Below are positions 23,573-30,469 of a DNA stretch of 47,172 nt, one piece after another (within the stretch, counting starts at the first letter, position 1; the number at the start of each line of letters is the position of its first letter). The translations under genes and the position numbers were made by a program. A model generated the notes under the pieces. The model made no database searches and was not told the DNA's origin. It saw only the letters and a list, made by a program, of their open reading frames with translations. Source of the stretch: Candidatus Kaiserbacteria bacterium (GTDB lineage Bacteria; Patescibacteriota; Minisyncoccia; Phycocordibacterales; Phycocordibacteraceae); contig JARIGN010000028.1 in assembly GCA_029288835.1 (NCBI GenBank), positions 1 through 47,172 on the forward strand, written 5' to 3'.

Positions 23573-23857
23573 CTAGGGCTCTTCAGAGCGGGCTCCCGAC
23601 CTGGTCGCGAAGCTCTCAGGAAGGCCCAAGAGGGCATAGAGGTACTCTCCAAACTCGTAGAGGATGAAGCTAAATTCCTCCTGCTCCTCCTTGATCCGAT
23701 CCCAGGCATCGAAGAAGTCCCAGTACGCGACCTCCTGCTCCTCGGGACCGAGGGCATTCTGGAGAAGGTTGCGCTCCTCAAACTCCCCGCGAGCGTGTCG
23801 CTTGCGGTTACCGAGGCGGCGAAGCCACTCGACCTTTCGTTCGTCGTTGTAGGTCAT
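23573..23857 (-). CDS. Possible small acidic helical protein
   Basis: A 94-residue ORF in a GC-rich stretch. The product is basic at the N-terminus (RKVEWLRRLGNRKRHARGEF) and acidic and aromatic in the middle (EVAYWDFFDAWDRIKEEQEEF), which looks like real protein helices rather than noise. There is no clear Shine-Dalgarno site or -10 at the start. No family was recognised. Composition differs from the surrounding genome, as for the OLD-like gene that diverges from it, so both may have arrived together. Confidence 0.4.
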   Translation of the reverse strand: MTYNDERKVEWLRRLGNRKRHARGEFEERNLLQNALGPEEQEVAYWDFFDAWDRIKEEQEEFSFILYEFGEYLYALLGLPESFATRSGARSEEP

Positions 23858-23993
23858 GGTGCAGTGCGGTTGGTTGATAAGGTGCCAGTCGACCTGCTGG
23901 CCTTCCCATCCTCCCGCGGGAAGCGGGGGGGCGCACGGCTACGTCTCGTGCCAGAACCGGACTCGGCAGTTCGCGGCCCAGGCGAATTGGGCG

Positions 23994-23999
23994 TAGAAT
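23994..23999 (+). promoter_or_regulatory. -10 box of the OLD-like gene (leaderless)
   Basis: TAGAAT ends six bases before the ATG at 24006, in an otherwise GC-rich stretch. It matches the spacing used by resident genes. Confidence 0.55.
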
Positions 24000-24005
24000 A
24001 CGGGC

Positions 24006-25553
24006 ATGAAGGCTGACCTTATCCGCTTGAGCGGCGTTCGTTGCTTTGAAGACACCGGTGAGATCCCGCTCAGCCCGAGCATGAATATATTCGTTGGACA
24101 CAATAATGCGGGGAAGTCGACAATCTTAAAGTCGCTACTGAATTTACAGGGCTTCCCATTCACCCAGCGCGACCTCCGACCAGGCTCCTCAATTTCGTAT
24201 TCGGAGGTCCAACTTTCAGGTATAGCACCGAATGCGAACGTTCGCGCTCGCCCGGACGGCGAATCAAGATTGCGTGTCGTTTATGTGTACAAAGGGAGTG
24301 TGCCAAATTCAGCTCCCACGATACACACGGTGACTTTTCAAGATCAAAATCCGACCTTTTCTCAACACCGGCCTGGTAATGTAATTGTTCCATTCATTGC
24401 CAAAAGGAAGGCGGTTGCGTTCGATCAGACCGTTAATTTAGGAATCCAGGCCGAAGTCAGCGGCACTCACAGAAACTTGGTTAGCCTTATTGATGAGGTA
24501 GCCACCGCTGGTCATCCTGATCATGAGAAATTTCTTGCCGCAATGCGAGACATCGTGGGAATAGACATAACAACAAAGGCTTCAGGTGGAGGGAAGGAAG
24601 CCGGTGCTTATCTAGGTCGGCACACGTTTATAACGTTGGAGCAAATGGGTGATGGCGTCTCCGAAATGGTCTCCCTGATCGTCGCTCTCTGTGTCGAAGA
24701 GGACAAAATTTTCGTCATCGAAGAGCCTGAGACTAACCTGCACCCAACTGGACTGAAATCGCTCCTACGTCTTATGCGGGACGCGGGCAAGACCAATCAG
24801 TTTATCGTTGCAACACACTCCAACATAGTCGTTCGAGAGCTCGCCACCGAGCCTGACGCAAAACTATTTCGTGTTTCGAGGACCGCAACAGAGCTCGCTG
24901 CACCCTCAGAGGTGAGCGAAGTGCCAGAGACGCCGCAGGCCCATGTCGCTCTACTGAGAGACTTGGGATATGAATTTGCCGACTTTGGTTTGCATGAAGC
25001 TTGGCTGTTCTTGGAGGAGTCGTCTGCAGAGCGAATAATCCGGGACATACTGATCCCACAGTTCGAGCCTTCGCTTAAGAATAAACTTAGAACCTTTTCC
25101 TGTGGCGGAGTTGGGAAGGTTTCTGCTGCGGTCGCTGACTTTCAACGGCTTGTCACGTTCATACATTTACAGCCCGTCTACAAAGAGACCCTGTGGGTTC
25201 GCACTGATGGCGACACGGTAGGCAGGGACGTTGTGGCGAAGCTGGTAGAAAAGTTCCCGTTCCTAGAGGGCGACAGGTGCGCCCCATTCTCCGAGCCCGA
25301 CTTCGAACGGTTTTATCCTGGGCACTTTCGGGATGAAGTGGATCGAGTTCTTGCGATGCCAAAAGACGATAGTCGGCGAGCGGCGAAGCTCGATTTGCTA
25401 GAGGACGTTTTGAACTGGACCAGACAGAATATGAACGAAGCGCGGGCTCAGTGGGAAGCAAGCGCAAGTGAACCGATCGGACTTTTGCGGCTGATTAATC
25501 AAAGTCTGATGGCGACACCGATGGGATCGGAGTCAGCAGACGGATCGGACTAA
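24006..25553 (+). CDS. OLD-family ATPase-Toprim nuclease
   Basis: A 515-residue ABC-type ATPase fused to a Toprim-like nuclease domain, as in the OLD (overcoming lysogenisation defect) anti-phage nucleases. Walker A is GHNNAGKS (31-38). The signature region is QMGDGVSEM (~210-220), Walker B is FVIEEPETNLHP (~236-247), and the switch His is in ATHS (~264). The Toprim part has the acidic start LFLEESSAERII (~332-343) and DGDTVGRD (~400-407). No UvrD-like helicase is adjacent, so it looks like a stand-alone class 1 OLD rather than a Gabija system. GC-rich codons suggest recent transfer. Confidence 0.85.
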   Translation: MKADLIRLSGVRCFEDTGEIPLSPSMNIFVGHNNAGKSTILKSLLNLQGFPFTQRDLRPGSSISYSEVQLSGIAPNANVRARPDGESRLRVVYVYKGSVPNSAPTIHTVTFQDQNPTFSQHRPGNVIVPFIAKRKAVAFDQTVNLGIQAEVSGTHRNLVSLIDEVATAGHPDHEKFLAAMRDIVGIDITTKASGGGKEAGAYLGRHTFITLEQMGDGVSEMVSLIVALCVEEDKIFVIEEPETNLHPTGLKSLLRLMRDAGKTNQFIVATHSNIVVRELATEPDAKLFRVSRTATELAAPSEVSEVPETPQAHVALLRDLGYEFADFGLHEAWLFLEESSAERIIRDILIPQFEPSLKNKLRTFSCGGVGKVSAAVADFQRLVTFIHLQPVYKETLWVRTDGDTVGRDVVAKLVEKFPFLEGDRCAPFSEPDFERFYPGHFRDEVDRVLAMPKDDSRRAAKLDLLEDVLNWTRQNMNEARAQWEASASEPIGLLRLINQSLMATPMGSESADGSD

Positions 25554-25865
25554 CTCGCACGTTCGGCATCTGAGGGACGTGGGAGACATTGGAGACACTA
25601 TGCGGCTAGTGGCAGCTCCAGCTGCCTGTTCTGCTGCTCAATTCTTACCCACGCCTGGAGATCCTCGATCTCATGGAGGAGGAGTGCGAACGGAGGTTCG
25701 CTGAGGAGTGTCGCGAGCTTCCGCGCTAACCTCTCCGCTCGACGGAGCGCACGTGGAGGGATCAGCGACCCATCCTTCCGACGCTTCGCACCATTCGCAC
25801 GGGACGTGTGGGTTCGAACATCGTCTAGCTGCCCCAGCTCGTTATTTTCGCGCTATACTCCTTGT
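25554..25865 (+). other. GC-rich 312-base gap with possible gene remnant
   Basis: No complete gene is present. Frame 25610-25729 is open and reads like a protein C-terminus (LEILDLMEEECERRFAEEC, then a stop), preceded by an in-frame TAG and lacking a start. It may be the tail of a decayed gene brought in with the OLD-like gene. Composition returns to the genome norm near 25800, just before the HIT gene promoter. Confidence 0.3.
25854..25859 (+). promoter_or_regulatory. -10 box deciding the HIT gene start
   Basis: TATACT lies six bases before the ATG at 25866. An in-frame start at 25806 would put the promoter inside the gene, so 25866 is preferred. Confidence 0.65.
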
Positions 25866-26297
25866 ATGAACTGCGCATTCTGCACTAATCCTGATGTTAA
25901 AAAGCGAACGATCATAGAAAATGATCTTGCTTTCGCATTCCCAACCAATACACCGATCGTACCGGGCCATATTCTTATAGTACCGAAGCGTCATATCCAA
26001 TACTACGAAGCGGCGACTCCAGAAGAGAAAGTTGCAATTGAAGAGCTACGAGAAAAGATCAAAGCCGCATCACTCAAAGCCTTCGAAGCTCAAGGATTCA
26101 ACTATGCATGGAACGAAGAGGAGATAGGAGGACAGTCTGTCCCGCATTTTCATTTGCACATTGTTCCTCGTAAAAAAGGGGATGCAGGCATATATCAATA
26201 TGAGCCGAGAGAATTTCTTTACCGTCCTGGCGCGCGTGCCGCGAGCCCTGATGAAGAGCTTTTTGGTGTTATTGAATCTATCAGAGCTGCATTATAA
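25866..26297 (+). CDS. HIT-family nucleotide-binding hydrolase
   Basis: A 143-residue histidine-triad protein. The catalytic triad HFHLH is at 94-98 (His94, His96, His98) in VPHFHLHIVPR. An N-terminal zinc-knuckle-like CAFC (3-6) opens the chain, and GHILIVPKRHI (~35-45) is the family's substrate loop. Such enzymes hydrolyse nucleoside phosphoramidates, adenylylated compounds or dinucleoside polyphosphates; the precise substrate is open. The start is set by TATACT six bases upstream. The first copy of the 26-28 kb repeat begins inside its stop codon. Confidence 0.9.
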   Translation: MNCAFCTNPDVKKRTIIENDLAFAFPTNTPIVPGHILIVPKRHIQYYEAATPEEKVAIEELREKIKAASLKAFEAQGFNYAWNEEEIGGQSVPHFHLHIVPRKKGDAGIYQYEPREFLYRPGARAASPDEELFGVIESIRAAL

Positions 26298-26326
26298 AGG
26301 TTCCAACGTCGTACCAGATTCGCAGC
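26296..26326 (+). repeat. Dispersed repeat copy 1
   Basis: A 31-base element, AAAGGTTCCAACGTCG followed by TACCAGATTCGCAGC. It begins within the HIT stop codon. It aligns with copies at 26774, 27202 and 27833, all in the same orientation. Confidence 0.65.
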
Positions 26327-26344
26327 AACAAATAAAATGAAAAG

Positions 26345-26373
26345 CCCTGCAGGAGGCAAGGCTTCCTGCAGGG
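26345..26373. terminator. Bidirectional terminator
   Basis: CCCTGCAGGA (26345-26354) pairs with TCCTGCAGGG (26364-26373). TTTTGG follows on the plus strand and CTTTTCATTTT on the minus strand, so it can stop both the HIT transcript and the minus-strand gene at 26380. Confidence 0.85.
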
Positions 26374-26379
26374 TTTTGG

Positions 26380-26700
26380 TTATTCGGATTCATCAAACTC
26401 GCGTACGTCACTTCTAGGATCTCTCTTATGGCCGCGGTACACGCCAGTGGTAGTGTCCGCCGACGAATCCTGCAGGACCACATGTTCACGGTTGACCTGA
26501 AGCACACGCGTAGCACCTTTCTTGGAAAGAGCGATGCGCATGATCGGGGTGTCACTGGGCACCTTGGTCACGTGTCCGATGTCTCTCACCTCAATTCCCA
26601 TGCTTTTGAGCTTGGTGACAAGTTCATCGACAGGGGGTTGTGAGTGATGAGGATAGTTGAGGGCTTTCTTATAGCCCCTCCGAAAAGCCGCTAAGTCCAT
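26380..26700 (-). CDS. Cassette gene 1: small protein of unknown function
   Basis: A 106-residue basic protein of unknown family. The central part (~25-75) looks like a small alpha/beta fold: VDELVTKLKSMGIEVRDIGH, then IMRIALSKKGATRVLQV. The C-terminus is charged and probably disordered. It has a complete expression unit on the minus strand: TTGACA and TAAAAT spaced by 16 bases, GGGAG six bases before ATG, and a terminator seven bases after the stop. It is flanked by repeat copies 1 and 2, so it looks like one cassette of an array. It uses Shine-Dalgarno initiation, unlike many neighbours. Confidence 0.62.
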   Translation of the reverse strand: MDLAAFRRGYKKALNYPHHSQPPVDELVTKLKSMGIEVRDIGHVTKVPSDTPIMRIALSKKGATRVLQVNREHVVLQDSSADTTTGVYRGHKRDPRSDVREFDESE

Positions 26701-26730
26701 TCCTAACTCCCATTTTCCAAACCTAAAATG

Positions 26731-26758
26731 ATTTTATATATAGAAAATCTTTTGTCAA
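26731..26758 (-). promoter_or_regulatory. Promoter of cassette gene 1
   Basis: On the minus strand TTGACA (26758-26753) and TAAAAT (26736-26731) are separated by 16 bases. This is the best consensus -35/-10 pair in the window, and it lies just inside repeat copy 2. Confidence 0.75.
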
Positions 26759-26773
26759 GTAGCTACCTCGAAA

Positions 26774-26803
26774 AAAGTCCCCACATCGTACTAGACTCTC
26801 AGC
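26774..26803 (+). repeat. Dispersed repeat copy 2
   Basis: A 30-base element, AAAGTCCCCACATCG followed by TACTAGACTCTCAGC, with 23 of 30 positions identical to copy 3 by hand alignment. It separates cassette unit 1 from unit 2. Confidence 0.65.
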
Positions 26804-26822
26804 TCGCTAATTTCAATAACGC

Positions 26823-26845
26823 AAAGACCCCACCTTTCGATGGGG
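26823..26845 (-). terminator. Minus-strand terminator of cassette unit 2
   Basis: On the minus strand CCCCA and TGGGG enclose a short loop containing TCGAAAGG, and TCTTTGCGTT follows. It sits just inside repeat copy 2 and would end a minus-strand transcript starting near 27184. Confidence 0.6.
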
Positions 26846-27201
26846 CCTGGTGCAAGTGAGGATCTCACTCCTCTTCACCTCGGACAGCGCTTGCACGGTG
26901 TCCAACGACAATTGTCGTTCTGCTATCGAACCAGATATATTGGTGGCTTCTACCAGTACGCGGTCATCATAAGTTGGAGTGGAACCCAACTCATGGCAAC
27001 TCAGAGCGCGCACTACCGCTCACATACAGCAGTTAATGATCGTCATGAGAGGACGTGTGCGGATACGGTTGTAAACCTGTCCTGTATCTCATGAGAGGTC
27101 TCTCCGGTGGAAGGGGAGACACGGTCGCGGGACCCGCGTTTTTCACCAACGGAGCAAGGTCAGTTTCATGGAGACCTCCTTTCCGCTATGAGTGTAGCAT
27201 A
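26846..27201 (-). ncRNA. Cassette unit 2: structured transcript without a convincing protein
   Basis: The stretch has a minus-strand extended -10 (TGCTACACT, 27191-27199), a strong Shine-Dalgarno site (AGGAGG, 27175-27180) and an ATG at 27169. That frame encodes only MKLTLLRW before TGA. Stable stems follow: CGCGGG/CCCGCG (27126-27131 with 27133-27138) and an eight-pair stem (27098-27105 with 27113-27120). A minus-strand terminator ends it at 26823. It may be a regulatory RNA with a leader peptide, or a decayed cassette gene. On the plus strand the GC stem is followed by TTTTT, so a plus-strand RNA is also possible. Confidence 0.35.
27191..27199 (-). promoter_or_regulatory. Extended -10 of cassette unit 2
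   Basis: TGCTACACT on the minus strand directly abuts repeat copy 3. Transcription would start near 27184, giving a short leader that contains AGGAGG before the ATG at 27169. Confidence 0.5.
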
Positions 27202-27231
27202 AAAGTTCCAGCATCTTTCCAGACTATCAGC
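27202..27231 (+). repeat. Dispersed repeat copy 3
   Basis: A 30-base element, AAAGTTCCAGCATCT followed by TTCCAGACTATCAGC. It separates the minus-strand unit 2 from the plus-strand unit 3 and has the same orientation as the other copies. Confidence 0.65.
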
Positions 27232-27307
27232 AATTGACTTTTAGTAAAAAAAATTGCATATAGTACTGAGTATTCAACACAAAATGGCAGAATAAGGACT
27301 TTGGTAC

Positions 27308-27772
27308 ATGGAACGCAATCAAGAACAGTGCAACGGCCGCTTCTATGCCGGGGCATTCCTGCTGATGCAGCAATGGAATAACCTCCAAATAGTTCAGTTC
27401 GACAGGGTGCGAGATGCACACGGCTCCGCCACCTTCATCGGACACTACACGATGAACGGCGGCTCCTATCTGTATGTGGCCACGGCTGCGATGCCGATTG
27501 TGACCTTCGCCATCCTCGTTCTCTTCATGGCGCGGAGCTCCTTCGACAAAAAGGACCTTAGCTTTCTGGCCGTTGTGGCTGCGGCAGCGATCACCCTCTA
27601 TGCGTGGCCGCTCGTTCAGGGTTTCCCTAGTCTTTGGTGGGCCCTGTTCGTCTTAATCTTCCAGACCCTGCTAGTACCAACGGCCAGCGTCGTCTGGATT
27701 CTGCGCGAGCGTCTTGTCGTGTTCGCGCGCAAGCTACGTTTCCAGGCGCCTATCACGATGGCAACCGACTAG
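27308..27772 (+). CDS. Cassette gene 2: small membrane protein
   Basis: Up to 154 residues with three hydrophobic helices at ~58-76, ~85-103 and ~110-130 (YVATAAMPIVTFAILVLFMA; FLAVVAAAAITLYAWPL; WWALFVLIFQTLLVPTASVV). The first ~50 residues are polar and may not be translated; a start at a later Met, such as codon 20 or 49, is possible. The basic C-terminus (RERLVVFARKLRF) is probably cytoplasmic. The gene is GC-richer than its flanks. It is bounded by repeat copies 3 and 4 and ends in its own terminator. Function is unknown. Confidence 0.6.
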   Translation: MERNQEQCNGRFYAGAFLLMQQWNNLQIVQFDRVRDAHGSATFIGHYTMNGGSYLYVATAAMPIVTFAILVLFMARSSFDKKDLSFLAVVAAAAITLYAWPLVQGFPSLWWALFVLIFQTLLVPTASVVWILRERLVVFARKLRFQAPITMATD

Positions 27773-27793
27773 GCATCGGTGCCGCAAGGCATT

Positions 27794-27821
27794 GAGCCGC
27801 TTCCTTCACAGGGAGCGGCTC
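27794..27821 (+). terminator. Terminator of cassette gene 2
   Basis: GAGCCGCTTCC (27794-27804) pairs with GGGAGCGGCTC (27811-27821), with one G-T pair, over a six-base loop. TTCTACTT follows. Repeat copy 4 starts 11 bases later. Confidence 0.8.
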
Positions 27822-27832
27822 TTCTACTTAAC

Positions 27833-27863
27833 AAAGGCTCATACGTCCTATCAAACTCTTCAT
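27833..27863 (+). repeat. Dispersed repeat copy 4
   Basis: A 31-base element, AAAGGCTCATACGTCC followed by TATCAAACTCTTCAT. It is the most diverged copy, about 20 of the first 28 positions matching copy 1, and marks the right end of the array before the DUF427 gene. Confidence 0.5.
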
Positions 27864-27881
27864 TAGTAAAAAGCTATAAAA

Positions 27882-27890
27882 TGCTATACT
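27882..27890 (+). promoter_or_regulatory. Extended -10 of the DUF427 gene (leaderless)
   Basis: TGCTATACT ends six bases before the ATG at 27897. Confidence 0.65.
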
Positions 27891-27896
27891 TCACTC

Positions 27897-28193
27897 ATGA
27901 AAGCAGTCTGGAATGATACGATTATCGCCGAGAGCGACAAGACGATAGAGATTGAGGGTAATCAGTATTTTCCTCCTGACGCAGTGAAGCGAGAATATTT
28001 GGAGGATTCCGACTATACCACTACCTGTATTTGGAAAGGTCTCGCACACTACTACACCCTAGTGGTGGGAGGAGAGCGGAACGAGAATGCAGCCTGGTAT
28101 TATCCAGCTCCAAAAGAAGGCTCGATAGAGCGCGTGGGAAAAGACTTTACTAACTACATTGCCTTTTGGAACGGGGTAGTCGTAAGTGAATAA
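27897..28193 (+). CDS. DUF427 protein
   Basis: A 98-residue single-domain DUF427 protein, a small beta-rich fold of unknown biochemical role common in bacteria. The family pattern is visible: MKAVWNDTIIAESDKTIEIEG, then YFPPDAV near 25-31, then TTCIWKGLAHYYTLVV near 41-56, and AAWYYPAP near 64-71. It begins with a leaderless extended -10 promoter. The DUF347-type membrane protein starts 11 bases after its stop with its own TATAAC box. The gene borders the cassette-like array and looks like chromosomal backbone. Confidence 0.88.
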   Translation: MKAVWNDTIIAESDKTIEIEGNQYFPPDAVKREYLEDSDYTTTCIWKGLAHYYTLVVGGERNENAAWYYPAPKEGSIERVGKDFTNYIAFWNGVVVSE

Positions 28194-28204
28194 TATAACT
28201 TTAT

Positions 28205-29434
28205 ATGGAAGCAACCATCACCAAGACCCAAACAAACCTAAGAAACGTATTCAGCAAGGTGCCTGAAGTCACCGCACTGTTCTGGGTTATCAAGATTTTA
28301 AGCACGACTATTGGTGAAACGCTCGCAGACTTCCTGAACATAAACCTCAATCTCGGCCTTACCCTCACTTCGGTCATCATGGGAGTGTTGTTCTTCATCG
28401 CGCTCGCGATTCAGTTCAAGACAAAGAAATATACGCCGGTCGTGTACTGGCTCACGGTCGCGCTCATCAGCGTGTTTGGCACCCTCGTGACTGATAACCT
28501 GAGCGATAACCTGCATGTGCCGCTTCAGTTCAGCACCATCTTATTCTCAATTTTGCTCGCGATAACGTTTGCGGCTTGGTACACCAAAGAAAAGACGCTT
28601 TCGATCCACTCTATCTTCACCGTTCGACGTGAAGCCTTCTACTGGCTCACCATCCTTTTTGCGTTTGCGCTTGGCACTGCCTCTGGGGACCTTATGTCTG
28701 AAGCGCTAGGCCTTGGGTATGTCACGACGGGCATCATCGTTGCGGTTGCAATCGGCATATTTGCGGTAGGATGGCGCGTGGGACTCAATCCTGTTTTATC
28801 CTTTTGGTTTATATACATACTCACGAGACCACTTGGTGCCTCGCTTGGAGATCTTCTCACGCAGTCGCCGGTAAACGGTGGACTAGGATTTGGGCCGACG
28901 GCCGTTACCATCGCCTTTCTTGTGCTCATTATCATTTCCGTATCCTATTTGGCACTCAGCCATAAGGATGTCATGCGTGACCCTGTTCAAGAAGAAAAAG
29001 AAGATGACCAAAAGTCTAAAGGAGCATTCACGCAGCTGGTCGTGGTTATTGGCATCTTACTCGTCCTTTCAATAGGAGGGTATTTCTTCCGTGAGCACCA
29101 GATACAAAGCCAGGCTGCCGCAGCTGCAGCAGCCGGAAGTGCGGCGGGCCATTCGGCGCCGCTCGGTGACCTCTCGAAATTCACCTCTCTCACGGACGCT
29201 ATGCTCACGGCAGTAAATAATAATGACTGGACCATCGCAAACGCGCGCGCAAATGATATCGAAGGAGCATGGGATAACGCTCAAGCACAACTTCAGCCAA
29301 TCAATCCAACCGCTTGGACGCATGTGGATGGGGCAATAGACAAGGTGCTTCGGGAAATTCGCGCAGTGCATCCAAACCAGCAGACTGCAGTGGCCGCACT
29401 TCAGAATCTTCAAGCCGCGCTACAGAATCCTTAG
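28205..29434 (+). CDS. DUF347/COG4705-type membrane protein with periplasmic helical extension
   Basis: A 409-residue protein. Four DUF347-like repeats in the first ~265 residues each span two helices and carry the FW-x-IK-x-L-x-T-x-GE / D motif: FWVIKILSTTIGETLADFL (20-38), VYWLTVALISVFGTLVTDNL, FYWLTILFAFALGTASGDLM, FWFIYILTRPLGASLGDLL. A further helix (~278-295) leads into an Ala-rich linker and a ~95-residue external helical domain (310-409) not usual for the family. Function of the family is unknown; transport is suspected. A TATAAC box five bases before ATG suggests its own near-leaderless promoter. Confidence 0.82.
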   Translation: MEATITKTQTNLRNVFSKVPEVTALFWVIKILSTTIGETLADFLNINLNLGLTLTSVIMGVLFFIALAIQFKTKKYTPVVYWLTVALISVFGTLVTDNLSDNLHVPLQFSTILFSILLAITFAAWYTKEKTLSIHSIFTVRREAFYWLTILFAFALGTASGDLMSEALGLGYVTTGIIVAVAIGIFAVGWRVGLNPVLSFWFIYILTRPLGASLGDLLTQSPVNGGLGFGPTAVTIAFLVLIIISVSYLALSHKDVMRDPVQEEKEDDQKSKGAFTQLVVVIGILLVLSIGGYFFREHQIQSQAAAAAAAGSAAGHSAPLGDLSKFTSLTDAMLTAVNNNDWTIANARANDIEGAWDNAQAQLQPINPTAWTHVDGAIDKVLREIRAVHPNQQTAVAALQNLQAALQNP

Positions 29435-29482
29435 ATATTCTAAGGGCATAGAAAAGGCATTCGTGGTATTTTATCTATAACT

Positions 29483-29962
29483 ATGACCCAGGAAAAACTA
29501 ATGGCGTGCATACGGATTGCATTTGGGTTCGTCTGCGGAATTGATGCGTGGTTCAAGTGGCAGCCTGCGTTTCAAAATGGATTCGTTGACCAGGTGTCTG
29601 GTGCACTGGATGGACAACCTGCATTGATAGCAGCCTGGATACAGGGATGGGTCCATCTTGTTTCCATAAACCCGCACTTCTTTGCTGTTATCGTTGCGCT
29701 TAGTGAGACCGCGCTTGCGCTCGGTCTTATTTTTGGACTCTTCACCCGCGCTGCACTCGCCGGAGGCATCCTCCTCGCCCTCATTATTTGGAGCGTACCT
29801 GAAGGCTTTGGTGGTCCCTATGTAGCAGGGTCTACAGACATTGGTACTGCTATCATTTACGTCTTTGTGCTTCTCGCTTTGTGGGCAGGAAGGTCCTGGA
29901 TCGCCCTTAGTCTTGATTCCATCCTGAAGAAGGAAAAGATCCAGTATGATAAAAGTATATGA
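29483..29962 (+). CDS. DoxX-like membrane protein
   Basis: A 159-residue protein with four transmembrane helices, resembling the DoxX/DoxD family. An early helix with RIAFGFVCGIDAWFKW (11-26), then ALSETALALGLIFGLFTRAALAGGILLAL (~73-101), and a last helix at ~118-140 fit that fold. Family members are linked to thiosulfate:quinone oxidoreductase or redox functions, but most are uncharacterised. The stop overlaps the start of the VOC gene by four bases (ATGA), so the two are coupled. Confidence 0.78.
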   Translation: MTQEKLMACIRIAFGFVCGIDAWFKWQPAFQNGFVDQVSGALDGQPALIAAWIQGWVHLVSINPHFFAVIVALSETALALGLIFGLFTRAALAGGILLALIIWSVPEGFGGPYVAGSTDIGTAIIYVFVLLALWAGRSWIALSLDSILKKEKIQYDKSI

Positions 29963-30435
29963 AATCTAAAAACACTATTTGTCTCTGGTTTGAAAAAGGT
30001 GCGGAAGACGCCGCGCATTTTTATGCTGCCACGTTTCCGGATAGCAGCGTGGGAAAAATAGTGCATGCGCCTGGTTATTTTCCCAGTGGAAAGAAAGGCG
30101 ATGTACTCACCGTGGAGTTCACCGTCTACAGCATTCCGTGTTTTGGCCTTAACGGAGGACCCTATTTCAAGCCAAGCGAAGCCTTCTCTTTCCAGATAGC
30201 AACTGACTCTCAGGAGGAGACCGACAAATACTGGAACGCAATAGTGGACAATGGGGGAAAGGAAAGTGACTGTGGATGGTGCAAAGACCGGTGGGGCATA
30301 TCCTGGCAGATCACGCCACGAGCTCTCACCGAAGCGCTCAGTGCAGGAGGTGCAGAAGCAGAGCGCGCCTTCAAGGCAATGATGACGATGAAAAAGATCG
30401 ACATTGCGGCTATTGAGGCAGCACGAAAGGGCTAA
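29959..30435 (+). CDS. VOC-family PhnB-like protein
   Basis: A 158-residue member of the vicinal-oxygen-chelate/glyoxalase superfamily, of the group once annotated as 3-demethylubiquinone methyltransferase (PF06983). Typical stretches are TICLWFEKGAEDAAHFYAATF (5-25), VEFTVYSIPCFGLNGGPYF (~51-69), and CGWCKDRWGISWQITP (~103-118). The fold is paired beta-alpha-beta repeats around a metal or ligand pocket. Methyltransferase activity is not expected; function is unknown. Its ATG overlaps the DoxX stop, so it is co-translated with that membrane protein. Confidence 0.88.
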   Translation: MKSKNTICLWFEKGAEDAAHFYAATFPDSSVGKIVHAPGYFPSGKKGDVLTVEFTVYSIPCFGLNGGPYFKPSEAFSFQIATDSQEETDKYWNAIVDNGGKESDCGWCKDRWGISWQITPRALTEALSAGGAEAERAFKAMMTMKKIDIAAIEAARKG

Positions 30436-30454
30436 GTGATCGTATTTCAAGTTT

Positions 30455-30463
30455 TGCTATACT
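30455..30463 (+). promoter_or_regulatory. Extended -10 of the YdeI-like gene (leaderless)
   Basis: TGCTATACT ends six bases before the ATG at 30470. Confidence 0.65.
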
Positions 30464-30469
30464 GCATCC

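Noticed and set aside
24006-25553. Gabija (GajA/GajB) defence system
   Set aside because: The ATPase-Toprim protein is present but no UvrD-like helicase gene lies next to it.
26813-27013. Minus-strand 66-codon GTG ORF
   Set aside because: Its last codons run through the terminator hairpin at 26823-26845 and no ribosome binding site precedes the GTG, so it is unlikely to be a gene.
27143-27169. UGA recoding (as in Gracilibacteria/Absconditabacteria) extending MKLTLLRW
   Set aside because: Reading through the TGA gives no conserved-looking protein before the next TGA, UGA ends several genes here (for example 8273 and 32289), and a UGA-reading release factor is encoded.
26296-27863. Canonical integron attC sites
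   Set aside because: The repeats lack paired RYYYAAC/GTTRRRY cores, and no tyrosine integrase is in the window, so only an integron-like layout is claimed.
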